Of a stretch of 22,912 nt of DNA, positions 13,082-21,435 are shown one piece after another. The position numbers and the translations under genes are program-made. The notes beneath the pieces were generated by a model. It was given only the letters and a program-made list of their open reading frames with translations, was not told the DNA's origin and made no database searches. Each line of letters opens with the position of its first letter. Position 1 is the first letter of the stretch. Origin of the DNA: Gemmatimonadota bacterium (lineage in GTDB: Bacteria > Gemmatimonadota > Gemmatimonadetes > Longimicrobiales > Gaopeijiaceae); NCBI GenBank assembly GCA_030550695.1, contig JAUQOX010000011.1, positions 1 through 22,912 on the forward strand. The letters run 5' to 3'.

Positions 13082-15994
13082 ATGGGTGCTTTGCAAGGGG
13101 GTAGGATGTTTTGGGTCCGGAGGGGGCTTGCGGCCCTCCTGGCGTTGGCGTGGCCGATCCTGGCGGTCTCCTGGGCACAAGCCCAAGACAAGCCTCCCCT
13201 TACGGTGGATGACTATGGTCCGTGGAAGCGGATCGCCTCGGTGGCCCTCGCCCCCGACGGGGCCTGGATGACCTGGGCCACGACTCCCAACGAGGGCGAA
13301 GACACCCTCTACGTCCAGGCCCTGGACCGAGCGGACCGTCTGGTCATTCCTCGGGGGACGGGTTCGGCCTTCAGCCGGGATTCCCGGTGGGTCGCCTATT
13401 TCGTGACCCCCCCGCAGCGAGGAGCCGGGGGGGGCGCCCCTGCCCGGGCCCCCACCCCGACCCCCCCCCAGGGCCAGGGAGGGGGTGCCGCCCAGGGACG
13501 CACCCTGGTTCTCCGCAATCTCGCCACCGGCGACACCTTGGCTTTTCCCGATGTGGCTTCCTTCACCTTTCCTGAGAACACCGGTGTCCTCCTGGTGAGG
13601 AAAAGGGGGCCGGGCGGCAATGCCGGCTATTCCGGCGCCGACCTGGTGGTCCACCACCTGGCGACGGGAACCTCCTTGAACCTGGGCAACGTCTCGGAGT
13701 TCGCCGTGAACAAGGGAGGCACTCATCTGGCCTACCTTGTGGACGCCCAGGGGAAAGGAGGCAACGGACTCTATCTCCTCGAACTCGCCTCCCAGGCCAT
13801 CCGGCCCTTGGACACCCGGGCGGCCCTTTACTCCCGCCTGACCTGGAACCGGCAGGGCACCGCTCTGGCGGCCCTGCGGGGAGAGGTGCCGGAAAAGAAG
13901 ACCCAAAGGGCCAACGTTCTCCTGGTGGTGAGGGACTTGGCCCGCCCCGCTTCCTTGGAAATCCTGGATCCGGAAACGGCCCCGGGTTTTCCCCCGGGGT
14001 TCGTCCTCAGCGAGTTGGCGGCGTTGCGTTGGTCGGCCGATGGAGCCCGCCTGTTTGTAGGGATCAAAGAGCAGGCCGACGCCAGGGAGGAGCTGGCCGG
14101 AAGGGCCAACGTAGATGTCTGGCACTGGGCCGACGTGGAGGTCCAATCGGTCCAGCAGGTCCGGGCCGCCCGTAACCGCGACCGTACCTGGGCCGCAGTG
14201 GTGAATCTGAGGCCCGGCCGCCTCTCCTTTGTGCGGCTGGCGGACGAAAGCCTGGAGACGGTGGCCCAGGCGGGGAACTCATCCTGGGGCATCGGCCGGG
14301 ATCCCAGGCCCTACCAGTACGAGGTCTCCTGGGGGGGAAGCAAGGCGGATTACTACCAAGTGAACCTCGACACCGGCGAGCGGGCCCTGATGGCCAAGGG
14401 GGTGGGACGGACCGTGAGCACTTCCCCCAAGGGGGACTGGTGGCTCTACCTCCGGAACGAGCATGTCATTGCCCGAAACCTGGCCACCGGCAAGGAAGTG
14501 GACCTCACCGAGACGTCCGGAGTGGATTTCATCAACCGGCAGGACGACCACCCTTATGAATTACCGGCCTACGGGGCGGGTGGTTGGAGCCAGGACGGGG
14601 GGAGTGTGCTTCTTTACGATCGGTACGATGTATGGGTCGTCCCCGTGGCGGGAGGCCAGGCCACGAACCTGACCCGGGGGCTGGGGGGCCGGGAGCGGAT
14701 CCGCTTCCGGGTGACCCGCTGGGCCGGCTCCGGCGGAGGGGGACCCGGCGGCCCTGGGGCGGGAGCCGGGGGAGAGGAGGAGGAGGGGGTGGACCTGTCC
14801 AAGCCTGTACTCCTTTCGGCGTTCGGTGACCGGACCAAGAAATCGGGTTACTTCGAGGTCCGGCTGGGCGGCGAGCCTCAGCCCCTCTATTGGGTGGACA
14901 AGGCCGTGGGCCGTCCGGTCAAGGCGGCCTCCGCCGACCGGATCCTCTTCACCCAAGAGACGTTTGTGGAGTTTCCGGACTATTGGGTGAGTGACACCCG
15001 GTTCCGGAACCCCCGGAAGGTCACCGACGCCAACCCCCAACAGGCCCAATTTGCCTGGAGCCCGGGGCGGGTGCTCATCGACTACACGGACAGCCGGGGG
15101 AACGAACTTCAGGCCACGCTCGCATTGCCTGCAGGGTACCAACCGGGGAAGCGGTACCCCATGCTGGTGTATTTCTACGAGCTCATGAGCGACCAGCACC
15201 ACCGGTTCTCCATGCCTGTCTACGACGACCGGCCCCACATGTCCACCTACGCCAGCAACGGCTACCTGGTCCTCCAACCGGACATCGTCTACACCATCGG
15301 ACAACCGGGAACTTCAGCCCTGGACGACCTCACCTCGGCGGTGAAGAAGGTCATCGAGTTGGGGTACGCCGACCCGGCCCGCATCGGCCTGCAGGGACAT
15401 TCGTGGGGAGGCTACCAGTCGTCCTTTGTCGTGACCCAGACGGACCTGTTCGCCGCCGTGGTGACGGGGGCTCCGCCCACCAACCTGGTCTCGTTCTACA
15501 ATACCCTCTACAAGAGCACGGGCACCGTACAGCAGGGCATTACCGAGGTGGGGCAGGTCCGCATGGGCACGACCCCCTTCGAGAACCATGACCTCTTTGT
15601 GAGCCAATCACCTGTGCATCACGCCGCGAAGATCTCCACCCCCTTCCTCATCCTTCATGGTACCGCCGACGGGGCGGTGGATTGGATGCAGGGTTTGGAG
15701 TTCTACAACATGGCCCGGCGCCTGGGGAAGAAGGTCATCCTGCTCTCCTATCCCGATGAAGATCACCACCTTAGCCGCAAGGAGAACCGGATCGACTTCC
15801 AGATCCGCATGATGCAGTTCTTCGACCATTACCTGAAGGGTGCGCCTGCCCCCAAATGGATGGTGGAGGGAGTTCCCTTCCTGGAGAAGAACTACGCCAA
15901 CCCCCGGGAAATGGTGGACGGCACCCTATGGGGCAAGGCTGCCCCCCAAGGGGCGGGAAGGGGCCAGACGGGGAGGGGTGGCGGTCTCCCTTGA
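13082..15994 (+). CDS. Secreted S9 family (prolyl oligopeptidase-type) peptidase
   Basis: A 970-residue exported serine peptidase. The signal peptide has RR at 13-14, a Leu/Ala core at about 16-29, and a cleavage site after AQA (34). Residues about 45-640 form the beta-propeller, with repeated motifs such as ASVALAPDGAWMTWAT, LTWNRQGTALAAL and LRWSADGARLFVG. The alpha/beta hydrolase domain (about 680-950) has the nucleophile S774 in GHSWGGYQ, D863 in GTADGAVDW, and H895 in YPDEDHH. It should cleave short peptides in the periplasm, but dipeptidyl or oligopeptidase specificity is not clear. Two low-complexity inserts rich in Gly/Pro/Ala (about 115-140) and Gly/Glu (about 545-570) interrupt propeller loops. 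The start was chosen by GGAGG five bases upstream. A pyrimidine-rich leader precedes it, and a hairpin follows the stop at 16006. Confidence 0.9.
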   Translation: MGALQGGRMFWVRRGLAALLALAWPILAVSWAQAQDKPPLTVDDYGPWKRIASVALAPDGAWMTWATTPNEGEDTLYVQALDRADRLVIPRGTGSAFSRDSRWVAYFVTPPQRGAGGGAPARAPTPTPPQGQGGGAAQGRTLVLRNLATGDTLAFPDVASFTFPENTGVLLVRKRGPGGNAGYSGADLVVHHLATGTSLNLGNVSEFAVNKGGTHLAYLVDAQGKGGNGLYLLELASQAIRPLDTRAALYSRLTWNRQGTALAALRGEVPEKKTQRANVLLVVRDLARPASLEILDPETAPGFPPGFVLSELAALRWSADGARLFVGIKEQADAREELAGRANVDVWHWADVEVQSVQQVRAARNRDRTWAAVVNLRPGRLSFVRLADESLETVAQAGNSSWGIGRDPRPYQYEVSWGGSKADYYQVNLDTGERALMAKGVGRTVSTSPKGDWWLYLRNEHVIARNLATGKEVDLTETSGVDFINRQDDHPYELPAYGAGGWSQDGGSVLLYDRYDVWVVPVAGGQATNLTRGLGGRERIRFRVTRWAGSGGGGPGGPGAGAGGEEEEGVDLSKPVLLSAFGDRTKKSGYFEVRLGGEPQPLYWVDKAVGRPVKAASADRILFTQETFVEFPDYWVSDTRFRNPRKVTDANPQQAQFAWSPGRVLIDYTDSRGNELQATLALPAGYQPGKRYPMLVYFYELMSDQHHRFSMPVYDDRPHMSTYASNGYLVLQPDIVYTIGQPGTSALDDLTSAVKKVIELGYADPARIGLQGHSWGGYQSSFVVTQTDLFAAVVTGAPPTNLVSFYNTLYKSTGTVQQGITEVGQVRMGTTPFENHDLFVSQSPVHHAAKISTPFLILHGTADGAVDWMQGLEFYNMARRLGKKVILLSYPDEDHHLSRKENRIDFQIRMMQFFDHYLKGAPAPKWMVEGVPFLEKNYANPREMVDGTLWGKAAPQGAGRGQTGRGGGLP

Positions 15995-16005
15995 GATGGG
16001 GAAGA

Positions 16006-16031
16006 GGGGGGCCCTCGGGCGAGGTGCCCCC
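16006..16031 (+). terminator. Hairpin after the S9 peptidase gene, possible terminator
   Basis: GGGGG (16006-16010) can pair with CCCCC (16027-16031), with an inner CCTC/GAGG stem (16013-16016, 16021-16024). It starts 12 bases after the stop. There is no clear T-run, only TT. The rest of the 240-base gap to the next gene shows nothing I recognise. Confidence 0.3.
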
Positions 16032-16234
16032 TTGGAGAGAAGGAACCGACGACCCCCCTCCCTCCCTGTAGGGGCTGGGGCCCGTGTCTCCGGCACCCAG
16101 GGGGTGTCGGCGGCGTCCGAACTCCTCGAGGGTTCGGCCAGGGTGGGGGTTCTCCGTCTGCGCCGTCCGGTGGTATCCCCCGAGGTAGCCCCTCTGGGGC
16201 CCGTTCCCCTTCATGAGATGGAGGTATTTGCGCT

Positions 16235-18217
16235 ATGACCTGTGACCCCATGCTCCGTCCCTGCCCTCCCCGGCCCCGGCTTCTACCTCGGGCCTTTCCC
16301 CTCCTCGCCGCCCTTTCCCTCCTCCTCTTGTCACGCTCTCCCCTCGGCGCCCAGGAGGGGGGGCGTCAGGAGAACGCCCTGGAAGCCCTTCGGCGGGTGG
16401 CCGTGGTGGAAGAACTGGTCCTGGTCCCCATGCGGGACGGAATCCGGCTCGCCACCCATGTCTTTCGCCCCTTGGACTCCGACCGGCGTCCGGTGCCCAC
16501 CATCTTCGTGCGGACCCCTTACAACATGAACCTCTGGGGGGACGGACAGCTTCAGGAGGGGCGGTTGGCCGCCCCTCGCCAATGGGTGGAAAAGGGGTAC
16601 GCCTACGTGGTGCAGAACGAGCGGGGGAGATTCTACTCCGAGGGGGAGTGGGACATCCTGGGACCTCCGAAGACGGACGGCTACGATGCCCTGACCTGGA
16701 TCGCGGCCCAACCCTGGTCCAACGGCAAGGTGGGAACCTTGGGATGTTCTTCCACGGCCGAGTGGCAGATGGGTTTGGCGGCCCTGGATCACCCCGCCCA
16801 TGCGGCCATGGTGGCCCAGGGGTTCGGGGCCGGGGTGGGCCGGGTGGGGGGGTGGTACGAACAGGGGAACTGGTACCGGGGTGGGGCGGAGCAGATGCTG
16901 TTCTTCGTCTGGTTGTACGGTGTCCAGAACACCCAGCGCCCCCGCTTCGACCGGGATACCCCCAGGGAAGACCTCATCCGTCTTTCCCGCTATTTCGACC
17001 TGGCCCCGGAAATGCCCGCGGTGAACTGGAGCGAAGCCCTGTGGCACTTGCCGGTGGTGGACCTGATGCGCCACGTCCAGGGACCCAAGGGGATTTTTGC
17101 CGACCCGGCCCCGGTGGCCACCGGCGGGAGGATGATCCAGCGCACCCCCGCCGATTCCGCCTGGTACCGGGGCGGCCTTTACCACGACCACGAGCCCTTC
17201 GGGGTGCCGGCCCTTTGGTTCATGTCGTGGTATGATGTTTCGGTGGGGCCGAACCTTGCCCTTTTCAACCACGTGCGGGAGCATGGGGTCGACGCCGAAA
17301 CCCGAAACAACCAGTTCGCTTTTGTTGCTCCTGTAGCCCATTGCGCCTTTACCCGGGCTACCGAGAACACGGTGGTGGGGGAGCGCAGCATGGGCGACGC
17401 CCGATGGGACTACGATGCCCTCATCACGGGGTGGTTCGACTGGTGGCTCAAAGGGCAAAGGAACCCGGTGGTGGACACCCTTCCCAAGGTACGCTACTTC
17501 ACCATGGGGGCGAACCGCTGGCAGACGGCTTCGGCATGGCCGCCGCCGGAAGCCCGGATGGTCACCTACTACCTCCGGTCGGGCGGCAGGGCCAACACCC
17601 TGTCCGGGGATGGGCGTCTGAGTCCGGAACGGCCGGGCCGCAGCGAACCACCCGACCGGTTCACCTATGACCCGAAGGACCCGGTGGTCTCCTATGGAGG
17701 GAACGTCTGCTGCATCGGAGGCGCTATCCAGGCCGGCTCGTTCGATCAGCAGGCCATCGAGGCCCGGCGCCAGGACATTTTGGTCTACACCACGGACCCC
17801 TTCCCTGAGGGTTTGGAGGTGTCGGGCACCATCGAGATCACCCTTTACCTGTCTTCGAACGTGAAGGATACGGACCTTACCGTGAAGCTCCTGGACGTTT
17901 ATCCCGACGGACGGGCCTACAACCTGGACGAGACGATCCAGCGGGTCCGCTATCGCGAGGGATACGACCGCCAGGTCTTCATGGAGCCGGGGAAGGTCTA
18001 TGAGGTCAAAGTGAGCCCCATGACCACATCCAACTTTTTCGCCCCCGGGCATCGGCTACGAATCGAGGTGTCCAGCTCCAATTTTCCACGGTTTACCCGC
18101 AATCTGAATACCGGCGGCCGGAATTACGACGAGGTGGAAGGGGTGGTAGCCCACAATGTCATCCACCACTCGGCCCAGTACCCCTCCCACATCCGGATCC
18201 CGGTGGTGAAACGCTGA
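16235..18217 (+). CDS. Secreted CocE/NonD family alpha/beta hydrolase (X-Pro dipeptidyl-peptidase-like)
   Basis: A 660-residue exported serine hydrolase. An Arg/Pro-rich start and a Leu-rich core (about 20-33) form a signal peptide with likely cleavage after LGA (39). The hydrolase domain opens with VPMRDGIRLATHVFRP. It has the oxyanion-loop segment TPYNMN, the nucleophile S172 in GTLGCSSTAEWQ (the GxSxx elbow), D334 in SWYDVSVG, and H369 in APVAHCAF. From about residue 510 the C-terminal jelly-roll domain of the X-Pro dipeptidyl-peptidase type follows (DILVYTTDPF, GTIEITLYLSS, GHRLRIEVSSSNFPRF). Relatives include cocaine esterase, glutaryl-7-ACA acylases and PepX, so an ester or amide bond is cut; the substrate is unknown. 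A GGAGG ten bases upstream supports the ATG at 16235; an ATG at 16250 is also possible. It is oriented like the S9 peptidase upstream. Confidence 0.9.
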   Translation: MTCDPMLRPCPPRPRLLPRAFPLLAALSLLLLSRSPLGAQEGGRQENALEALRRVAVVEELVLVPMRDGIRLATHVFRPLDSDRRPVPTIFVRTPYNMNLWGDGQLQEGRLAAPRQWVEKGYAYVVQNERGRFYSEGEWDILGPPKTDGYDALTWIAAQPWSNGKVGTLGCSSTAEWQMGLAALDHPAHAAMVAQGFGAGVGRVGGWYEQGNWYRGGAEQMLFFVWLYGVQNTQRPRFDRDTPREDLIRLSRYFDLAPEMPAVNWSEALWHLPVVDLMRHVQGPKGIFADPAPVATGGRMIQRTPADSAWYRGGLYHDHEPFGVPALWFMSWYDVSVGPNLALFNHVREHGVDAETRNNQFAFVAPVAHCAFTRATENTVVGERSMGDARWDYDALITGWFDWWLKGQRNPVVDTLPKVRYFTMGANRWQTASAWPPPEARMVTYYLRSGGRANTLSGDGRLSPERPGRSEPPDRFTYDPKDPVVSYGGNVCCIGGAIQAGSFDQQAIEARRQDILVYTTDPFPEGLEVSGTIEITLYLSSNVKDTDLTVKLLDVYPDGRAYNLDETIQRVRYREGYDRQVFMEPGKVYEVKVSPMTTSNFFAPGHRLRIEVSSSNFPRFTRNLNTGGRNYDEVEGVVAHNVIHHSAQYPSHIRIPVVKR

Positions 18218-18514
18218 GGCGGCCGGGCCGCAACCGCCCGCCCTTTGGGGGAGAGGGCGCCCACCGTGGCACTTCTTGCGGTGACGCGGGAGTGAGGCGC
18301 CCCCCCCTCCACCCCTGGGGAAGGCCTGCCCAGGGGCCCGCCTGCTCCCTCGGCGACCGCTCCGGCACAACGTTGTCACCGAAAACTGGCCCGTCTCTTC
18401 ACCGGTTCGTTACACGGCACGGATAACCTGTCCTTCGGGTGAGCCATGTCGGGGCCCGCCCCCCCGGCCCTTGGCCGGGAAAGCCAGGACGTTTTCCAGC
18501 CAGGTAATGCAGCC
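18218..18514. other. Intergenic region with two inverted repeats, upstream of the TonB receptor
   Basis: CGCCCT/AGGGCG (18239-18244, 18254-18259) forms a short stem, and CCCCTGGG/CCCAGGGG (18312-18319, 18329-18336) forms a perfect 8-bp stem with a 9-base loop. The first starts 21 bases after the CocE-type stop and could end its transcript; neither is followed by a T-run. A TTGTCA at 18373-18378 could be a -35 element, but I find no convincing -10 at the right distance. The frame of the receptor is open from an ATG at 18446, which I think is upstream of the true start. Confidence 0.3.
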
Positions 18515-21385
18515 ATGAAATCACTGCGGATCTTCCTGTTGGGCCTCTGGTTCTCCGTGGGCCTGCCCATCCTACCAGGGGTGGCAGAGGGCCAAAGCCG
18601 GTTCCCGATCACCGTGACTTCCGGCGGTCGGGGCCCCGCTCGGTCGGACACCACCAAAGCAGGGGCGGATCTTTACGGTGGCTCAGCGAACCAGGTGCGG
18701 CCCTCCCTTTCGGCAGGAAACGGGGGTCCTGATTCCCGAATCCTGGGCAAGATCCTCGATGCCGAAACCATGCGTCCTCTTCCGGGGGCCCAGGTCCAGA
18801 TCTTGGGGACGAACGTCGGGTCTGTGGCCGGGGTGGAAGGGCGCTACCTCTTGCGGCCGGTTCAGCCGGGCACGGTGGACCTGCAGGTCACCATGCTGGG
18901 GTTTGCCCCCAAGGTGATCCGAGGGGTCGAGGTCCCGGCGGGGGACGGTGTCCAGCTGGACGTGTTCCTGGAGCCGGCGGCGGTGGAGCTGGAAGGCATC
19001 ACCGTCAGCGCGGCCCAGGAGAGGGGGAGCACCGTGGCGGCTCTCAGGGAACAGCGGGCAGCCGTGGGGATCCGAAACGCCATTGTGGCGGAGCAGATCT
19101 CCCGTAGCCCCGACGGCGACGCGGCCCAGGCCATCAAACGGGTGAGCGGGGTGAGCGTCCAGGACGGTAAGTTCGTCTTCGTACGGGGCTTGGGTGAGCG
19201 CTACACCGTAGCGTCGTTGAACGGGTCCCGGGTTCCCAGCCCCGAGCCCGAGCGGAAAGTGGTCCCCTTGGATCTCTTCCCTACGAACCTTATCCAAAGC
19301 ATTTCGGCGTCCAAGACCTTTACCCCTGCCGACCCCGGCGATTTCTCCGGGGCCGCCGTTGACATTCGCACCAAGGAATACCCGCTCCGTCGGCAGTTCT
19401 CCTTCTCGGCCTCCACGGGCTATCACCCCGACGTGGTGGGAAAGACGATTCTCCGGGCTCCCAGCGCCGGCCTGGAGTGGTTTGCCTTCGGCACCGGCCC
19501 CCGGAAGCTGCCCGCCGCCGCCCGGCAGGTACAGGTGGACTTGCCCCGGGGACCGGAGGTGAACCGGGTCATCAACTCTTTCCGCAACGTATGGAGCGTC
19601 CGGGAGGGGAAAGGCTCCCTTCCCCTTTCCTGGAGCGCCTCGGTCGGGGGTACGGATCCCCTCTTCTCCACCGGGCACGAACTGGGGTATCTGTTCTCCC
19701 TGACCTACTCCCTCTCCGACGAGGTCCATCTGGACCAGCGGCGGGCCAAGGCGGGGACGGGTGGGACAACCTACGACGCCTATGAAGGGGAGTCGGGGAG
19801 CCGATCGGTGCTGTGGGGAGGCATCGCCAACCTCTCCACCATGTTCGGCACCACCACCCGGATCTCGTGGGACAACACCTACAACCGTTCCGCGGAAAAC
19901 GAGGCCCGGAGTGAGGTGGGTGTGGACGAAAACACCCGTTCCACCGTGCGGGTGGAGCGCCTCACCTACGTGGAGCGTTCGGTTCTTTCCAGCCGCCTTC
20001 GAGGCGAGCACCAGCTGCATCCCCGTCACCGGCTGGACTGGGCCGCTTCGGTTTCCCGGGTGACCCGCGCCGAGCCCGACCGTTCCGAATTCGTCACCTG
20101 GCTCGACCCGGAGGTCCCCATCTGGTTCAACGATTTCGAAGGGGCCGTGCGGACCTTCGGCGAGTTGGACGAAATGGGGCTGGAAGGGTCTGCCGATTAC
20201 CAGCTCACCTTCCGGATGGGCGGTCGCTCCCACCTGTTCCGGGCCGGCGGCCGGTACCGCCAGACCAGCCGGGACGCGTCTTCGCAGGGCTTCCGCATCC
20301 AAGCCTACTATTGGACCCCGACCGACCCCCGCTGGCAGCTGCCGCCGGAGCAGTTCTTCGACGGGCGTTTCGCCACCGACAATGACTTCAACTTCCTCCT
20401 TTCCCGGGAGTTGGCCGGTGGTTCCTACACAGCGGAAGACCAGCTGGGTGCAGGCTACGGGATGCTCGACCTGGGGCTGGCCTCTTCCCTTCGCCTGGTG
20501 GGGGGAGCCCGGGTGGAGCGGTATGCCCTGACCGTGCGCTCGGAAAACTCCTTGGGTCAGAAGTCCAAGACCCACCGGATCTACACCGATGTCCTCCCGG
20601 CGCTGACGCTGAACTGGGACCTGGCCGAAGCCCATAGGCTTCGCCTATCCGCCGCCCGGACCCTCGCCCGCCCCGAGTACCGCGAGCTCGCGCCCATCAC
20701 CTACCGGGAAGTCTTGGGAGGAGAGCAGGTGATCGGGAACGGAAGCCTTCAGCGCACGCTCATCGACAACTTCGATCTGCGTTGGGAATGGTACATGGGC
20801 CTGTCCGAGGCGGTCTCGGTGGGCCTCTTCGCCAAGCGGTTCCAGAACCCCATCGAGCAGCGTTTCCTGGCTCGTTCCGGGACCGACACCCGGACCTTCG
20901 AAAACGCCAAGAGCGCCGAAAACTACGGTGTGGAGCTGGAGGTGATGAAGAACCTGGCCTTCATTGCCCCGATCCTGGAGCCGCTCTCTTTGTTCAGCAA
21001 CGTCACCCTCATGGAGAGCCGGGTCAACACGGGCAATCCCGCCGACCCCGAGCGCCGCATGGTGGGTCAGGCGCCCTACGTGGTGAACGCCGGACTCACC
21101 TATGGGTCGGGCTCCAGAAGGTGGAGCGCGACCGCCCTCTACAACGTGGTGGGGCCGCGCATCATCAACGCCCGTGCCTCCGGCACGAATGTGGACGACG
21201 TTGTGGAACAGCCCAGGCATCTGTTGGACCTGGCTTTCCGGTTCCCCACCTGGGGAGGCATGCTCGCCAAGGTGGATGTGAAGAATGTCCTGGACGCGCC
21301 TTACGAGGTGCTCCAAGGGCAGGTGACCCGAAACTTTCATCGGTCGGGCCGGAGCCTTTCCTTCGGCCTGAGCCGGCAGTTCTGA
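18515..21385 (+). CDS. TonB-dependent receptor with N-terminal carboxypeptidase-regulatory-like domain
   Basis: A 956-residue outer-membrane receptor. The signal peptide is MKSLRIFLLGLWFSVGLPIL, cleaved near EGQS. A carboxypeptidase-regulatory-like Ig fold lies at about 76-152 (ILGKILDAETMRPLPGAQV, GRYLLRPVQPGTVDLQVTML). A TonB-box-like ITVSA (162-166) and the plug follow, with DAAQAIKRVSGVSVQDGKF, FVRGLGERYTVASLNG, PLDLFPTNLIQSISASKTFTP and DFSGAAVDIRT. The barrel runs to the C-terminal ...SLSFGLSRQF, ending in Phe. The LNGSRVPSPEPER segment is typical of a large receptor subgroup. Ligand type cannot be told. I chose the ATG at 18515 because it gives a clean signal peptide; the ATG at 18446 would add 23 non-signal residues, and neither has a strong ribosome site. 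A beta-helix lipoprotein gene follows after 50 bases, probably in the same operon. No SusD-like gene is seen. Confidence 0.92.
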   Translation: MKSLRIFLLGLWFSVGLPILPGVAEGQSRFPITVTSGGRGPARSDTTKAGADLYGGSANQVRPSLSAGNGGPDSRILGKILDAETMRPLPGAQVQILGTNVGSVAGVEGRYLLRPVQPGTVDLQVTMLGFAPKVIRGVEVPAGDGVQLDVFLEPAAVELEGITVSAAQERGSTVAALREQRAAVGIRNAIVAEQISRSPDGDAAQAIKRVSGVSVQDGKFVFVRGLGERYTVASLNGSRVPSPEPERKVVPLDLFPTNLIQSISASKTFTPADPGDFSGAAVDIRTKEYPLRRQFSFSASTGYHPDVVGKTILRAPSAGLEWFAFGTGPRKLPAAARQVQVDLPRGPEVNRVINSFRNVWSVREGKGSLPLSWSASVGGTDPLFSTGHELGYLFSLTYSLSDEVHLDQRRAKAGTGGTTYDAYEGESGSRSVLWGGIANLSTMFGTTTRISWDNTYNRSAENEARSEVGVDENTRSTVRVERLTYVERSVLSSRLRGEHQLHPRHRLDWAASVSRVTRAEPDRSEFVTWLDPEVPIWFNDFEGAVRTFGELDEMGLEGSADYQLTFRMGGRSHLFRAGGRYRQTSRDASSQGFRIQAYYWTPTDPRWQLPPEQFFDGRFATDNDFNFLLSRELAGGSYTAEDQLGAGYGMLDLGLASSLRLVGGARVERYALTVRSENSLGQKSKTHRIYTDVLPALTLNWDLAEAHRLRLSAARTLARPEYRELAPITYREVLGGEQVIGNGSLQRTLIDNFDLRWEWYMGLSEAVSVGLFAKRFQNPIEQRFLARSGTDTRTFENAKSAENYGVELEVMKNLAFIAPILEPLSLFSNVTLMESRVNTGNPADPERRMVGQAPYVVNAGLTYGSGSRRWSATALYNVVGPRIINARASGTNVDDVVEQPRHLLDLAFRFPTWGGMLAKVDVKNVLDAPYEVLQGQVTRNFHRSGRSLSFGLSRQF

Positions 21386-21435
21386 CGATCCTGCGCACTG
21401 ACGCACAACCGACGCAAAAGGAGAAAACGACTTTC

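Noticed and set aside
11678..14146. A very long minus-strand open frame spanning the end of the aminotransferase region, the thioredoxin-HEAT gene and part of the S9 gene.
   Set aside because: It lies antisense to genes with clear catalytic motifs, is rich in Gly/Pro/His/Arg without domains, and crosses several gene boundaries. It is a high-G+C shadow.
16331..18052. Long minus-strand open frame opposite the CocE/NonD gene.
   Set aside because: The plus strand carries a full signal peptide and catalytic triad; the antisense product has no recognisable fold.
18683..20635. Long minus-strand open frame opposite the TonB receptor.
   Set aside because: The receptor plug and barrel motifs on the plus strand are unmistakable.
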